A stretch of 64,000 nt of DNA from Methyloceanibacter superfactus. Lineage in GTDB: Bacteria; Pseudomonadota; Alphaproteobacteria; Rhizobiales; Methyloligellaceae. Positions 1 through 10,009 of the stretch are shown here, piece after piece; the first letter of the stretch is position 1; the number at the start of each line of letters is the position of its first letter. The translations under genes and the position numbers were made by a program. Under the pieces are notes generated by a model that was not told the origin of the DNA, did no database searches, and saw only the letters and a program-made list of their open reading frames with translations. Where the stretch lies: NCBI RefSeq assembly GCF_001723305.1, contig NZ_LPWF01000025.1, forward strand, positions 124,001 to 188,000, written 5' to 3'.

Positions 1-1377
1 CAGGAGATCGAGCAGCGCGTCGGTGACCGGCTTCTCGCACAGTGCGTAGCCGCTCGACAGCGCCATATGACCGTAGCGCGCGGGCTCGGCCCGCCACGGC
101 GCGAGACACCCATAGCGTTGCCGCGCGATGCGGGCCGCTTCCGGATCGACCCGGTCGAGGTAGGTGAGCACCGCCTCGATGGAGGCGCCGAGACTGTAGA
201 CGTCGAGGCCGTAGAAGCCGGCGCGTTTGTCGGGATCGGCGATGGTCTCGTTGACCGCCTTCAGCCTCTGAAGCAACGCGGCCACTTGGCCGTTGCGCCA
301 CATCCAGGTGGGAAAGCGCGAGAAGGGCGCCTTCGGCACGCCGGGACGCGGCAGGCCGCGGACGAGGGCGTCATAGGTGGCGGCGTCGGGCCAATCGGCC
401 TCCACCGCCACGATATTGAAGCCATGCTTTTTGACCAGCAACTCGGTGATGCGGGCGCGGGCGTCGTAGAATTCCGCCGTGCCATGGGTCGCCTCGCCGA
501 GCAGCACCACGCGCCGGTCCGCGAAGCGCTCGGCCATGGCGGCGAGCTCGTCGAGATCGCCGAAGGGCTCGGCCGCGTCGGCGATCACATGGCTCAGTGT
601 CGTGCGCGTCGTCTTGGCGCGCTGCGAGGGGATCAGCAGGCCGTTGGCGAAGCCGGACGTCTCCGCGTCGATGCTGGTCTCCGCCTTGGCCGTCTCCGGC
701 GCCTCCCAGCCTTCCTCGCCGATCAGCGGCACGAAGGTGACCCCGCCGTGATCCTCCTGCTCGAAGCTGTCCTCGCCGATGCGCCGCACGAGCAGCAAGG
801 TCTGATGCACGTCGCGGCCGACCGGGATGACGAGCCGCCCGCCGATCGCCAATTGGCGCTTCAGCGCTTCCGGCACTTTCGGGCCGCCGGCGGAGACGAT
901 GATGGCGTCGAACGGCGCATGCTCGGGTAGCCCCTTGGTGCCGTCGGCGCAGATGATCTCGACATTGTCGTAGCCGAGGGTGCGCTCGCGGCCGCGGGCC
1001 TGATCCGCCAGCTCCTTGTGGCGCTCGATGGCGTAGACGCGGGAGGCGATGCGCCCCATCACGGCGGCGGCATAGCCCGAGCCGGCGCCCACCTCGAGCA
1101 CCGTGTCGCCGGGCTTGAGCTCGGCCAGCTCGACCATGCGGGCGACGATATAGGGCTGCGAGATCGTCTGGCCCGCTTCGATGGGCAGCGCGGAGTCCTC
1201 GTAGGCGAACTCGGTCAGCGGGCCCGACACGAACATCTCGCGCGGCACCTGGCCCATGGCAGTGAGCACGCGCGGATCGGCGATGCCGCGGGCTTCGAGA
1301 TGCCGCGCCACCATGAAAGCGCGGTCGCGGGCGAGGGCGTCGCGCCCGCCGGTCTGCGTCCCATTGAAGGCTGTCAT
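1..1377 (-). CDS. Protein-L-isoaspartate O-methyltransferase fused to an erythromycin-esterase-like domain (3' end outside window)
   Basis: Reading from the ATG complement at 1375-1377 the frame is open for 459 codons to the window edge, so the C-terminus is missing. Residues about 1-215 are a PCMT domain, which repairs isoaspartyl residues using SAM: the PIEAGQTISQPYIVARM substrate-site motif and the SAM motif VLEVGAGSGYAAAV are present. From about residue 250 comes an erythromycin-esterase-like domain (VVLLGEATHGTAEFYDARA, then VAVEADWPD), a family of hydrolases of mostly unknown substrate. The two-domain fusion is known from alphaproteobacteria. The PCMT part should act on damaged proteins; the role of the esterase part is not known. 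The domain calls are strong. Confidence 0.9.
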   Translation of the reverse strand, partial: MTAFNGTQTGGRDALARDRAFMVARHLEARGIADPRVLTAMGQVPREMFVSGPLTEFAYEDSALPIEAGQTISQPYIVARMVELAELKPGDTVLEVGAGSGYAAAVMGRIASRVYAIERHKELADQARGRERTLGYDNVEIICADGTKGLPEHAPFDAIIVSAGGPKVPEALKRQLAIGGRLVIPVGRDVHQTLLLVRRIGEDSFEQEDHGGVTFVPLIGEEGWEAPETAKAETSIDAETSGFANGLLIPSQRAKTTRTTLSHVIADAAEPFGDLDELAAMAERFADRRVVLLGEATHGTAEFYDARARITELLVKKHGFNIVAVEADWPDAATYDALVRGLPRPGVPKAPFSRFPTWMWRNGQVAALLQRLKAVNETIADPDKRAGFYGLDVYSLGASIEAVLTYLDRVDPEAARIARQRYGCLAPWRAEPARYGHMALSSGYALCEKPVTDALLDLL

Positions 1378-1494
1378 GGCCCCCAAGCTATTCCGTGAAG
1401 GCGCTCCTCGCCTTGATTTGAATCAGGCGGCGGTCGGCGAAAAAACAGGGGCTTTCCCTGGGGTTGCCTTGGCGCGGCGACCGCACTGCCCGGA

Positions 1495-2229
1495 CTACCT
1501 CAATTCCCAAGTGACCCTGATCCGGGTCTGCACCGTGGCCGTGCGGCCTCGATGGGCGCGGCCTTGCCCATGGCCATGGGGGCCGCCTCCGGCGGCGTAG
1601 CGGGGCGTATAGCCGTCGTCCTCCTCGGCGATGGTCGAGCACGGCCCGAGCTCGACGCCCGCCGCTTCCGCATAGAGCTTGGCGTTGGCGATGGCCTCGC
1701 GCATGGCCTGCTTGCGCGCCTCGTCCTTCAGCGCTTCCGGCTCGCTCACGCCAAACGAGATGGAGCCGATCTGGTTGGCGCCGAGCGTCACCACCTTGTC
1801 GAGGATATCGCCGAGCTTGGCGGTGTCGCGCACGGTGATATGCACCGAGTTGGTCACCCGGTAGCCGGTGATGAAGGCGGGCTCGCCTTGCTTCCGCTGC
1901 TCGTAGATCGGCGACACGGAGAAGTTCGTCGTCTGGATGTCCTTGGGGTCGATGCCGGCGGCTTTCAGCCCGTCCACCACCTTGCTCATGGCTTCGGTGT
2001 TCTTGTCGAGCGCCGCCCGCGCCGTCTGGCCCTCGGATGTGACTCCGGTGGTGATGTCCACCTTGTCTGGCGTGGTCTTGACCGCGCCGGTGGCGGAAAG
2101 CGAGATGGTCCGCTTGTCCGGCTCGTCGGCGCGCGCATCCGCCGCCGCGAAGGGCAGGGTGGCGGCCAGCAGCGCCAGCATGGGCGCGGCGAATTTCAAG
2201 GAGGAGGCGAGGGAGGACGTGAGGGGCAT
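1495..2229 (-). CDS. SIMPL domain (DUF541) periplasmic protein, with a local frame disturbance near the C-terminus
   Basis: 244 codons with an N-terminal signal peptide (about residues 1-34, ending ADARA) followed by a SIMPL/DUF541 domain (TISLSATGAVKTTPDKVDI, then TNFSVSPIYEQR and SISFGVSEPEALKDEARKQA). Members are secreted or outer-membrane-associated and of poorly defined function. The end VQTRIRVTWELR is the usual family ending, but the stretch just before it, about 1525-1590, reads as Gly/His/Arg-rich nonsense. The neighbouring frame gives the expected PMAMGKAAPIEA. One extra C in a C5 run and one missing G in GCCGGC would explain this, so the gene is probably intact in the organism. Confidence 0.85.
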   Translation of the reverse strand: MPLTSSLASSLKFAAPMLALLAATLPFAAADARADEPDKRTISLSATGAVKTTPDKVDITTGVTSEGQTARAALDKNTEAMSKVVDGLKAAGIDPKDIQTTNFSVSPIYEQRKQGEPAFITGYRVTNSVHITVRDTAKLGDILDKVVTLGANQIGSISFGVSEPEALKDEARKQAMREAIANAKLYAEAAGVELGPCSTIAEEDDGYTPRYAAGGGPHGHGQGRAHRGRTATVQTRIRVTWELR

Positions 2230-2355
2230 GAGGGGTTTCCGCCGTTATAGGAGCTGCTTCGGTGTTGGCCGCATGAGGAATCTGCTATGAGGCGGAATTG
2301 TGAGGCAAGAGTATCGTCCCGAAAGACAAGGGATTTTGTCTCCCACTCACGAGTG

Positions 2356-2432
2356 GGGCCCGTAGCTCAATTGGTTAGAGCCGGCGGCTCATAACCGTCT
2401 GGTTGGAGGTTCGAGCCCTCCCGGGCCCACCA
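2356..2432 (+). tRNA. tRNA with CAU anticodon (Met or lysidine-modified Ile)
   Basis: The acceptor stem GGGCCCG/CGGGCCC is perfect, with discriminator A and an encoded CCA. The D-loop (TAGCTCAATTGGTTAGAGC), anticodon arm with CAT centred in GGCTCATAACC, and T-arm (GGAGGTTCGAGCCCTCC) are all present; total 77 nt. CAU may decode Met or, after lysidine modification, AUA Ile. The sequence lacks the initiator-type C1:A72 mismatch, so it is not the initiator tRNA. Confidence 0.95.
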
Positions 2433-2570
2433 TCCTTCCCTCGCACCCCGCCCAACTTTGGGTCATTCGGGGGCAGGCTGCCTTAGTTGACCACCCCGCG
2501 GAACCAACCTCCCGAGCCGACGTTCTCCGCCGCGTCTGCACCCCGCAGACGTCAAACGGAGGGTACAACC

Positions 2571-2707
2571 ATGAAGTATTTCGTTTCCATGCTCGCCATT
2601 GCTTCGGCGCTTGCCGTCACGGCTCCTGCTTTCGCCGGTGAGATGACCCAGGCCGACTGCGAGCCTCCGGCGGTTCGTGGAACGCCGACACCAGCAAGTG
2701 CGAGTAG
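2571..2707 (+). CDS. Tiny secreted two-cysteine protein (frame broken by one base)
   Basis: The ATG at 2571 follows a good GGAGGG ribosome-binding site at 2558-2563. The product begins with a clear signal peptide (MKYFVSMLAIASALAVTAPA, cleaved after FA-G). As read, the frame runs on to 2774 as low-complexity sequence. Restoring one G at about 2663 (GAG-GCC instead of GAGCC) gives a mature peptide with ADCEASGGSWNADTSKCE and a TAG stop at 2705-2707, that is about 45 residues with two cysteines, followed by a terminator hairpin. This compact, plausible ending argues that the repaired frame is the real one. Function unknown; the mature part is only about 22 residues with one possible disulphide. 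Confidence 0.65.
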
Positions 2708-2743
2708 CACTGTCCCGGTGACCCGATTTTCAGACGGTTTCGG

Positions 2744-2766
2744 CGGCGGGCCATTGAGGCCCGCCG
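2744..2766 (+). terminator. Hairpin terminator after the small secreted protein
   Basis: A perfect 9-bp stem CGGCGGGCC/GGCCCGCCG with an ATTGA loop is followed by TCTT. It lies 37 bp beyond the repaired stop codon at 2707 and separates this gene from the convergent sulfotransferase operon. Confidence 0.6.
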
Positions 2767-2805
2767 TCTTCTGATCGGCGCGCCGCTTGATCGGCGGTGT
2801 GCTGC

Positions 2806-3504
2806 TCAGAAGTCGTAGCCCAGCAGCTTGATCTCCGGCGCGTACCAGTCCGCGACCAGCGCGCGCAGCTCCGGCGAGAAATAGCTGCGATAGTCGCGGG
2901 CGCCGTCCTTGTTGGGCGTGACGTTGACCTTCGGCACGGAGATGCGCTCCTTCACCCCGGCGGCTTCCAGCGCCTTGTTCAGATCCTCTTCCAAATGCTC
3001 ATAGCGGCCGAGGAAATCGACCGAAAGCTCCCCGCCCGGCATGTAGATCTCGTGATTGTCGACGTAAGCGCGGCGGCGGCTGCTCATGAATTGCTCGAAG
3101 CTCGGCCGCGTGCGCTTCGACTTGGTCTTGTAGAGATACCAGGACACCTGCCGGTCCCACGGATTGCGGTCGAAGGCGAATTTGTAATAGTCGCGCCACA
3201 CATCCTCGCCGACGTAAGCGCGCACCCGTTCCGCCGGCATATGCTCGTAGAAGCCGACCGTCTGATGGTAATAGCGCTCGGGTCGCCGCATCAGCCGGCG
3301 CCAGAGCGAGCGCTTCGGCTTTAGCGGGTGCTCGATGCGGTAGTTCTGCGGCGGCAAGCCTTTGCGGTCGCTCTCGCTCTCCTCGCGGTAAGGCGTGATG
3401 ACGTCCTCCGGCCCGCATAATTCGGACAGCGCCGCCTCGATGGCCGTGCCCGCCGTCTTCTTCGTCTTGAGGAAGATGAATTTGTGCTTGTGGCTGACGA
3501 TCAT
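2806..3504 (-). CDS. Sulfotransferase-family protein, downstream paralogue
   Basis: 232 codons from an ATG at 3502-3504. The N-terminal FIFLKTKKTAGTAIEAAL is the PAPS 5'-phosphosulfate-binding loop, and YYKFAFDRNPWDRQVSWY matches the 3'-phosphate-binding RNP..R..S motif of the cytosolic/Golgi-type sulfotransferase superfamily (Sulfotransfer_2-like). The expected reaction is sulfate transfer from PAPS to a hydroxyl or amino group of a glycan or small molecule; the acceptor cannot be told from sequence. The upstream neighbour is a close paralogue ending 8 bp before this gene, so the two are co-transcribed and arose by tandem duplication. An in-frame start 51 bp further upstream would overlap the paralogue's end and is less likely. 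Confidence 0.85.
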   Translation of the reverse strand: MIVSHKHKFIFLKTKKTAGTAIEAALSELCGPEDVITPYREESESDRKGLPPQNYRIEHPLKPKRSLWRRLMRRPERYYHQTVGFYEHMPAERVRAYVGEDVWRDYYKFAFDRNPWDRQVSWYLYKTKSKRTRPSFEQFMSSRRRAYVDNHEIYMPGGELSVDFLGRYEHLEEDLNKALEAAGVKERISVPKVNVTPNKDGARDYRSYFSPELRALVADWYAPEIKLLGYDF

Positions 3505-3512
3505 CGGTGGCC

Positions 3513-4205
3513 CTAGAACGCGTAGTCGAGGAGCTTGATCTCGCGCGCATACCAATCGCCCACGATGTCGCGCGTGTCGTCGTCATAGAACTCGCGATAG
3601 GGCCGCTTGTCCTTGCGGAAGGTGCCCTTGGCGCGCGGCAGCGGCTCGTCGAGCGTGAGGCCGACTTGCGATAGCGCCTGCTTCAGGTCTGCCTCGAGGC
3701 TCTCATAGCGGCCGACGAAATCCACCGCCACGTCGCCGCCCAACGAATAGATCTCGTAATTGTTGATCCGCGCCCGCTTGTCGCCATGGATGAAGTCGGG
3801 GAAGGGGGGCGGCGCCGGCTCTTTGCGATAGCGGTGCTGATAGAACGACACCTGCCGGTCCCATGGATTGCGGTCGAAGGCGAATTTGAAATAGCTGCGC
3901 CACACGGCGTCGTCGTTGAGCAGGGTCTTGGCCGCTTCCGCCGTCATGTGATTGTAGAAGCCGTAATCCGCCGCGGTGAATTTCAGCAGGCGCCGCTTCC
4001 AGAACGGCCGCGGGCTGTTCCACCAGCCATGCAGCTTCCAGTTCTGCGCCCCGCGCCCTTCCACGCGCCGCGCCTCGTCGATCGCGGTGAGCGGGGTGAT
4101 GATGTCGTCGTCGCCGCACAGCTTGGTCAGCGCCAGCTCGATGCTGGTGCCGGCCGTCTTCTTCGTCTTGAGGAAGATGAATTTGTGCGCGTGACTGACG
4201 ATCAT
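3513..4205 (-). CDS. Sulfotransferase-family protein, upstream paralogue
   Basis: 230 codons. It shares its start (MIVSHAHKFIFLKTKKTAGT), the PAPS loop, the FKFAFDRNPWDRQVSFYQHR motif and the C-terminal WYAREIKLLDYAF with the next gene downstream, while the middle (acceptor-facing) part diverges. This pattern fits duplicated enzymes with different acceptors. It starts 8 bp after the stop of the TerB gene at 4214-4639, making a three-gene operon. No PAPS-synthesis genes or polysaccharide cluster are visible nearby, so the substrate stays open. Confidence 0.85.
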   Translation of the reverse strand: MIVSHAHKFIFLKTKKTAGTSIELALTKLCGDDDIITPLTAIDEARRVEGRGAQNWKLHGWWNSPRPFWKRRLLKFTAADYGFYNHMTAEAAKTLLNDDAVWRSYFKFAFDRNPWDRQVSFYQHRYRKEPAPPPFPDFIHGDKRARINNYEIYSLGGDVAVDFVGRYESLEADLKQALSQVGLTLDEPLPRAKGTFRKDKRPYREFYDDDTRDIVGDWYAREIKLLDYAF

Positions 4206-4213
4206 GCGGCCGG

Positions 4214-4639
4214 TCAGCCCTTTATCTTGGCGAGCCAGAGGGCGAGGTCCTCGAGGATCGCGCCGAAATGGATCTCCGGGATCTGCAGGGCGCCGGAAAT
4301 ATCCTTTAGCTTCTTGCGCTCCTCACCGGCGATACGGTCGTCGGCCAGGAGCACGAGATAGGCCGCCCGGACCATCTCCTCCTTGGTTTCCATGTCGAGC
4401 GTCTTGGATGCGGCGCCGAATTGGGCCAGCACGTCCCCTCGAGCATTGGCATCGACCGCGCGGGCGACCTCGTCGGCCGTGAGCTTGCGCCCCGTGCGGT
4501 CCTCGTAGACCTGCTGGATCAGGCCCACCTCGCGGCTGTCGAGATGGCCGTCTGAGGCGGCCACCGCCACCATCGCCTTCAATACCCAATCTGCGTCCGT
4601 GCCCATCGATCCTGCCACTTCTTCCTTTGAGGCTTTCAC
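4214..4639 (-). CDS. TerB-family protein (tellurite-resistance TerB domain)
   Basis: 141 codons, cytosolic and helical. The pattern KAMVAVAASDGHLDSREVGLIQQV in the first half and AAYLVLLADDRIAGEERKKLKDI in the second gives the two acidic metal-site-like motifs (ASDG.L, ADD.I) typical of TerB domains. TerB proteins are thought to bind divalent metal and act at the inner membrane face; no other ter genes lie here. It is the first gene of an operon with the two sulfotransferases (8-bp spacing), which is an unusual partnership. Confidence 0.8.
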   Translation of the reverse strand: MKASKEEVAGSMGTDADWVLKAMVAVAASDGHLDSREVGLIQQVYEDRTGRKLTADEVARAVDANARGDVLAQFGAASKTLDMETKEEMVRAAYLVLLADDRIAGEERKKLKDISGALQIPEIHFGAILEDLALWLAKIKG

Positions 4640-4827
4640 CTGCCGTCAATTGTGCTAAGGCGCAAGCCCTTTGCCAACCGGCCCCAATTCTCTAGGCGCT
4701 TCGGTCCGCCGCCCCCGAAAACGAGCCTTTGTCGCGCTCCAAAGACTGGGTATCAAGACGGGGTCTCAAGACGGGTCGCGAGGCGGGAGCCGAACCACCA
4801 ACGCCAACGGGATTTCAGCCGCGCAAG

Positions 4828-5865
4828 ATGAGCCCGCTCAAAGTCATTTTCCTCGCCGACACCCGGCCTGGTCATTATCACCTGGCGCAAGGCGTGATTG
4901 CGGCGCTTGAGCGCCTGCGCCCGGTCGAGGTGACGCGCATCGAGGTGAAGCGCAAATGGATCGTGCCCACGCGGTGGTTGCGGCGCCGCATCGCCGCCAA
5001 GAGCTTCTATCCGCCACGCATGCTGCGCATGGCCTACCGCATCGACGCCGACACCATCCCTAAGGCCGATCTCGTCATCTCCGCCGGCGGCGAGACCCAT
5101 ATGCCCAATCTCTGCGTCACGCGGCTGCTCGGCGTGCCCAATATTTTTTGCGGCTCGCTGCTGCGCGGTCTCGGCCCGGAGAATTTCAGCCTGATCATCT
5201 CTTCTTACGACCGCGATTCCGGCAGCGACCGCCATCTCGTGGTGCTGAAGCCGTCCTCCATCGACCCCGAAGCCTTGGGCCGGCCGGCCGTCGTGCCGCG
5301 CTATGGACTCGAGAACCACCCGAAGGTCGCGGGGCTCCTGGTCGGCGGCAATGCCGGAGCCTTCAAATACAAGCGCCAGGAGTGGGAGCGGTTGGTGAGC
5401 TTCCTGACCGAGGTGTCGAAGGCCTGGGGCACGCGCTGGCTGGTCTCCACCTCGCGGCGCACGCCCGACGCGGTCGCCGACCGCTTCGCCGAACTGGCCA
5501 AGGACGAGAGCGTGATCGCGCGCTTCATCGACTTCCGCACGGCCGGGCCGGGGACGCTGCCGGAGATTTTCGCCTCGGCGGAAGTCATCGTCTGCACCGA
5601 GGATTCCTCGACCATGATCTCCGAAGCGGTATCCGCGCGGTTGCCGGTGGTGGGGGTGGCGCCCGCGGCGCATCGCTTCACCGACGAGGAGGCTGAGTAT
5701 CGGAGCTTCCTCATGCGGAATGGCTGGTGCCGCGTGCTGCCCATCGCCGAGCTGTCGCCGGACGCTCTTGCGAAGGCCCTGTCCGAGACCGAGCCGCTCC
5801 AGGAGAACCCGCTGGATGCGCTCGCCGCCAAGCTGAAACAGCGTCTGCCCGAGCTGTTCTCATAG
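4828..5865 (+). CDS. ELM1/GtrOC1-like putative nucleoside-diphosphate-sugar epimerase (DUF1022 family)
   Basis: 345 codons. The start at 4828 (MSPLKVIFLADTRPGHYHLA) matches the family N-terminus; an upstream in-frame ATG at 4729 would add 33 residues of unlikely sequence. Recognisable family motifs are ADTRPGHYHLAQGV, DLVISAGGETHMPN, LLVGGNAGAFKY and VCTEDSSTMISEAV, which together give a glycosyltransferase-B-like fold. Plant ELM1 acts in mitochondrial fission; bacterial members are often near envelope polysaccharide genes but are uncharacterised. It is transcribed away from the TerB/sulfotransferase operon. Confidence 0.8.
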   Translation: MSPLKVIFLADTRPGHYHLAQGVIAALERLRPVEVTRIEVKRKWIVPTRWLRRRIAAKSFYPPRMLRMAYRIDADTIPKADLVISAGGETHMPNLCVTRLLGVPNIFCGSLLRGLGPENFSLIISSYDRDSGSDRHLVVLKPSSIDPEALGRPAVVPRYGLENHPKVAGLLVGGNAGAFKYKRQEWERLVSFLTEVSKAWGTRWLVSTSRRTPDAVADRFAELAKDESVIARFIDFRTAGPGTLPEIFASAEVIVCTEDSSTMISEAVSARLPVVGVAPAAHRFTDEEAEYRSFLMRNGWCRVLPIAELSPDALAKALSETEPLQENPLDALAAKLKQRLPELFS

Positions 5866-6025
5866 GCGGACTTCACTGTCGGCCGCCAGCAGGACCTCCC
5901 ACCGCGATAGAGACCTACGGTTGCAGATCGGCAACACGCTCTTTTGAAACATCGTCAGATTGCATATGCATATCTTTACAACCTAAAGTTATGATCATAA
6001 AGTTATAATCGTAGACGTCGGAACA

Positions 6026-6055
6026 GTATGTAGTAGGTGTATAATGCCTACATAC
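6026..6055 (+). promoter_or_regulatory. Inverted repeat spanning the start codon of the orphan lipoprotein
   Basis: GTATGTAG at 6026-6033 and CTACATAC at 6048-6055 are perfect inverted arms around a 14-nt loop that holds the ATG at 6044. The whole 5930-6043 stretch is markedly richer in A/T than its surroundings and carries further short palindromes such as TATGATCATA. The repeat could be an operator or an mRNA hairpin that hides the start region. A TATAAT hexamer at 6040-6045 overlaps the start codon and so cannot serve this start as a -10 box. Confidence 0.4.
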
Positions 6056-7222
6056 TACAAGTTTTTTAATCGCGCCAAAGTTCTGTGTATTGCGGTAATG
6101 TTATTGGGGTGCGCAGGCCGCGTAACCAATATAAATTCTTTGAGTTTTCAAGACGGCCAGGCGCAGTCCAACGAGCAGATCCTCTTAAGGAACATCATCG
6201 CGGCGGCCAACGACAGAACCCCGACATTTGTGGCCGCGAGCAATGTGCAATCCCTCGGTGAGGCTGGCGCGAGCCTGGGAGCTCAATTCTCCATTCCCAA
6301 CACAGGGCATACGATTTCACCGGGGCTGACCGGTCGACGGTCGCAGAATGCGACACTCTTGGACTACGGAGCCACAAAGGCGGCCCAGCACCTTTATCGC
6401 GCCGTCGATCACGCTCTTGCGAGGCAACTCCTGATCCAGGGATGGCCAAGCGAGTTGATCGAAACGGTCCTGTGGGGCGCGATCCTTATTCACCCAGAGC
6501 TTCACGATCTGATCGCGCGCAAAGCGCGCAGGATATGCGACACCACCACTGACAGAGGGGAAATCGCCGTCTGTCGCTGGACTGAAGAAATGATCGGGAG
6601 ATGCGGAGATCCCATAGGGGCGCATGGCTTCATCAACCACGCGCAGAGCATTTGTTCGTTCAACCGATTTCAAATCATAATCAATCGGCTAGCAGTAACG
6701 GGGACAGAATTCAGAATTCGAGATGTGATGCTTCGAGACGAAAACGGTAAGCCCGTTCTCAACGACGATCATCGGCCTGTTTTTGAGAAAAGGTTCCAGG
6801 AGGTCTTCGACGACCCGGAAATCGAACATCGCTTTGAAGCGCTGAATTCCCGGCGCGCCGAGAAAGATCCACTCGTGTTCGCGGTTTTCCTGCGCTCTCC
6901 TGCACAGATTATCGAGTTTCTTGGCAGGCTAGCGGCCTTGCAGCTCTATCGCAACCAGCCCGATGTCGCCGCAATCCCGATCCCGGGGCGCGACAATATC
7001 GACTGGATCATTCCTTTCCGCATTGTCAGCGGCAGTGATCGGGATGGCCCGTCGGCCGTGTCGGTCCGGTTCGGCGGGAGGAGCTATCATGTTCCGCAAC
7101 CTCACAATCAGCCCCACATGCGGGACCAATCGGTGAGGGTTATGTCGCTCGTGATCGAGCTCCAAAACCTGGCTCGACAGGAAGCACCGATCCAGGGGAG
7201 CAGCATCGCCATCCTGCAATGA
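6044..7222 (+). CDS. Hypothetical lipoprotein, family not recognised
   Basis: 392 codons. Residues 1-23 form a lipoprotein signal with lipobox LLGC (lipidated Cys23), so the product should be anchored in the inner or outer membrane. The mature part is soluble-looking with no membrane helix, and includes NATLLDYGATKAAQHLYRAV and a Cys-containing stretch (ARRICDTTTDRGEIAVCRW, then RCGDPIGAHG and QSICSF). I recognise no known domain. Codon use is less G/C-biased at third positions than in the flanking genes and the leader is A/T-rich, which suggests acquisition by transfer. It stands alone between the ELM1-like gene and ettA, with no sign of mobile-element ends. Confidence 0.75.
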   Translation: MPTYYKFFNRAKVLCIAVMLLGCAGRVTNINSLSFQDGQAQSNEQILLRNIIAAANDRTPTFVAASNVQSLGEAGASLGAQFSIPNTGHTISPGLTGRRSQNATLLDYGATKAAQHLYRAVDHALARQLLIQGWPSELIETVLWGAILIHPELHDLIARKARRICDTTTDRGEIAVCRWTEEMIGRCGDPIGAHGFINHAQSICSFNRFQIIINRLAVTGTEFRIRDVMLRDENGKPVLNDDHRPVFEKRFQEVFDDPEIEHRFEALNSRRAEKDPLVFAVFLRSPAQIIEFLGRLAALQLYRNQPDVAAIPIPGRDNIDWIIPFRIVSGSDRDGPSAVSVRFGGRSYHVPQPHNQPHMRDQSVRVMSLVIELQNLARQEAPIQGSSIAILQ

Positions 7223-7371
7223 GCGCCTGACCGGCGGACTAAGCTGCTGCACAGGCCGCAGAGGGGCATTGCACCGGTCGGACCGCTTCCTACATTGAGT
7301 TCAAGCGTCCGATTGGCTAAAAGCGCGGGCGCAATTCTCCTTAGGCAACACGAATCCCCGAAGGGACGCCC

Positions 7372-9026
<1,655 letters not shown>

Positions 9027-9030
<4 letters not shown>

Positions 9031-9863
9031 CTCGTAGGCTTCACGAATTTCAGCGTCATGCGGTCACTCTCGCCGATCGCCAGATATGTCTCGCGATTTT
9101 CGTCGCCCGAGGCGAAGCGAGGGTGGCAGCGTCCACACGCCTTTCGGATAGTCCTTCGTGCCTTCGGATTGGCGTTGATCTCGGATGTCTCCGCGAACTC
9201 GAACCCCGCCTTCTCGGCCAGCGCGATCACGTAGTCCTGGTTCACGTAGCCTTTGCCGGCTTTGGGGTCCTGCTCCACCTTGGGATCGCCGCGATGCTGC
9301 ACGACGCCAAGCACGCCGCCCGGCTTGAGCGCCTTGAACATGGCGGCGAAGGCCTCATTCTCGGAGCTCGATCCCATGAAGCTATGCACGTTACGGAACG
9401 TGACGACGAGGTCGGCCGAGTCCGGCGGGGCGATGTCGCCGTCTTTGGTCAGTTTCGTCCGTTTCACGTCACCGTAAAGCTCGGGCGCGTCCTTGACTTT
9501 CTGATCGAAGGCTTCGAGCGATCTCTGAAGCGCCTCGTAGGATGGGTCGCCCGGATGCTCGGCAGCATAGAGAGTGCCGCTGCCCTTGAGATAGGGCGCG
9601 AGAATTTCCGTGTACCAGCCGCGGCCCGGATAGATCTCGACCACCGTCATGTCGGGCCTGATCCCGAAGAAGGTGAGCGTCTCGAACGGGTGGCGATATG
9701 CGTCACGCGCCTTGTTGGCTTCCGACCTGTGGTCGCCGGCGATAGTCTCATTTAGGCGATCGTCTTGCGCCGGCGTGTCCTCAGCGCGCGCGGCGAGAGA
9801 CCCGAGCGCTAAACATCCGAGCATCAAAAGCAGGCAAGTTGGACGTGTGCGGACTGCGATCAT
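9027..9863 (-). CDS. Exported class I SAM methyltransferase-like protein (COG4798 type), with a short frame disturbance
   Basis: 278 codons from the ATG complement at 9861-9863. It has an N-terminal signal peptide ([21 protein letters not shown]) followed by a Rossmann methyltransferase fold: [19 protein letters not shown] (SAM motif I variant), [12 protein letters not shown] and [17 protein letters not shown]. Family members in proteobacteria commonly carry a signal peptide, which is puzzling because SAM is cytosolic. Near the C-terminus, about 9117-9165, the frame is shifted and returns; the adjacent frame reads the expected [15 protein letters not shown], so two compensating indels are likely. 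It is divergent from the arsR-methyltransferase gene and could share its operator region. Confidence 0.8.
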
Positions 9864-10009
9864 GATTTCCCCGTGTGCTGGGTGATGGGAGGTCGATTTG
9901 CGGGGAGCGTAGCAGCTTAGGACCGCATGCGAACGCCCGCACCCGTTCAAGATTGCTTGAAATCGGGAGTTTTTGGGCCATCGCTGAGGCCCTTGCACCG
10001 CCCGACGGG

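Noticed and set aside
6040-6045. TATAAT hexamer before the orphan lipoprotein.
   Set aside because: It overlaps the start codon, so it cannot be the -10 of a transcript that starts upstream of that codon.
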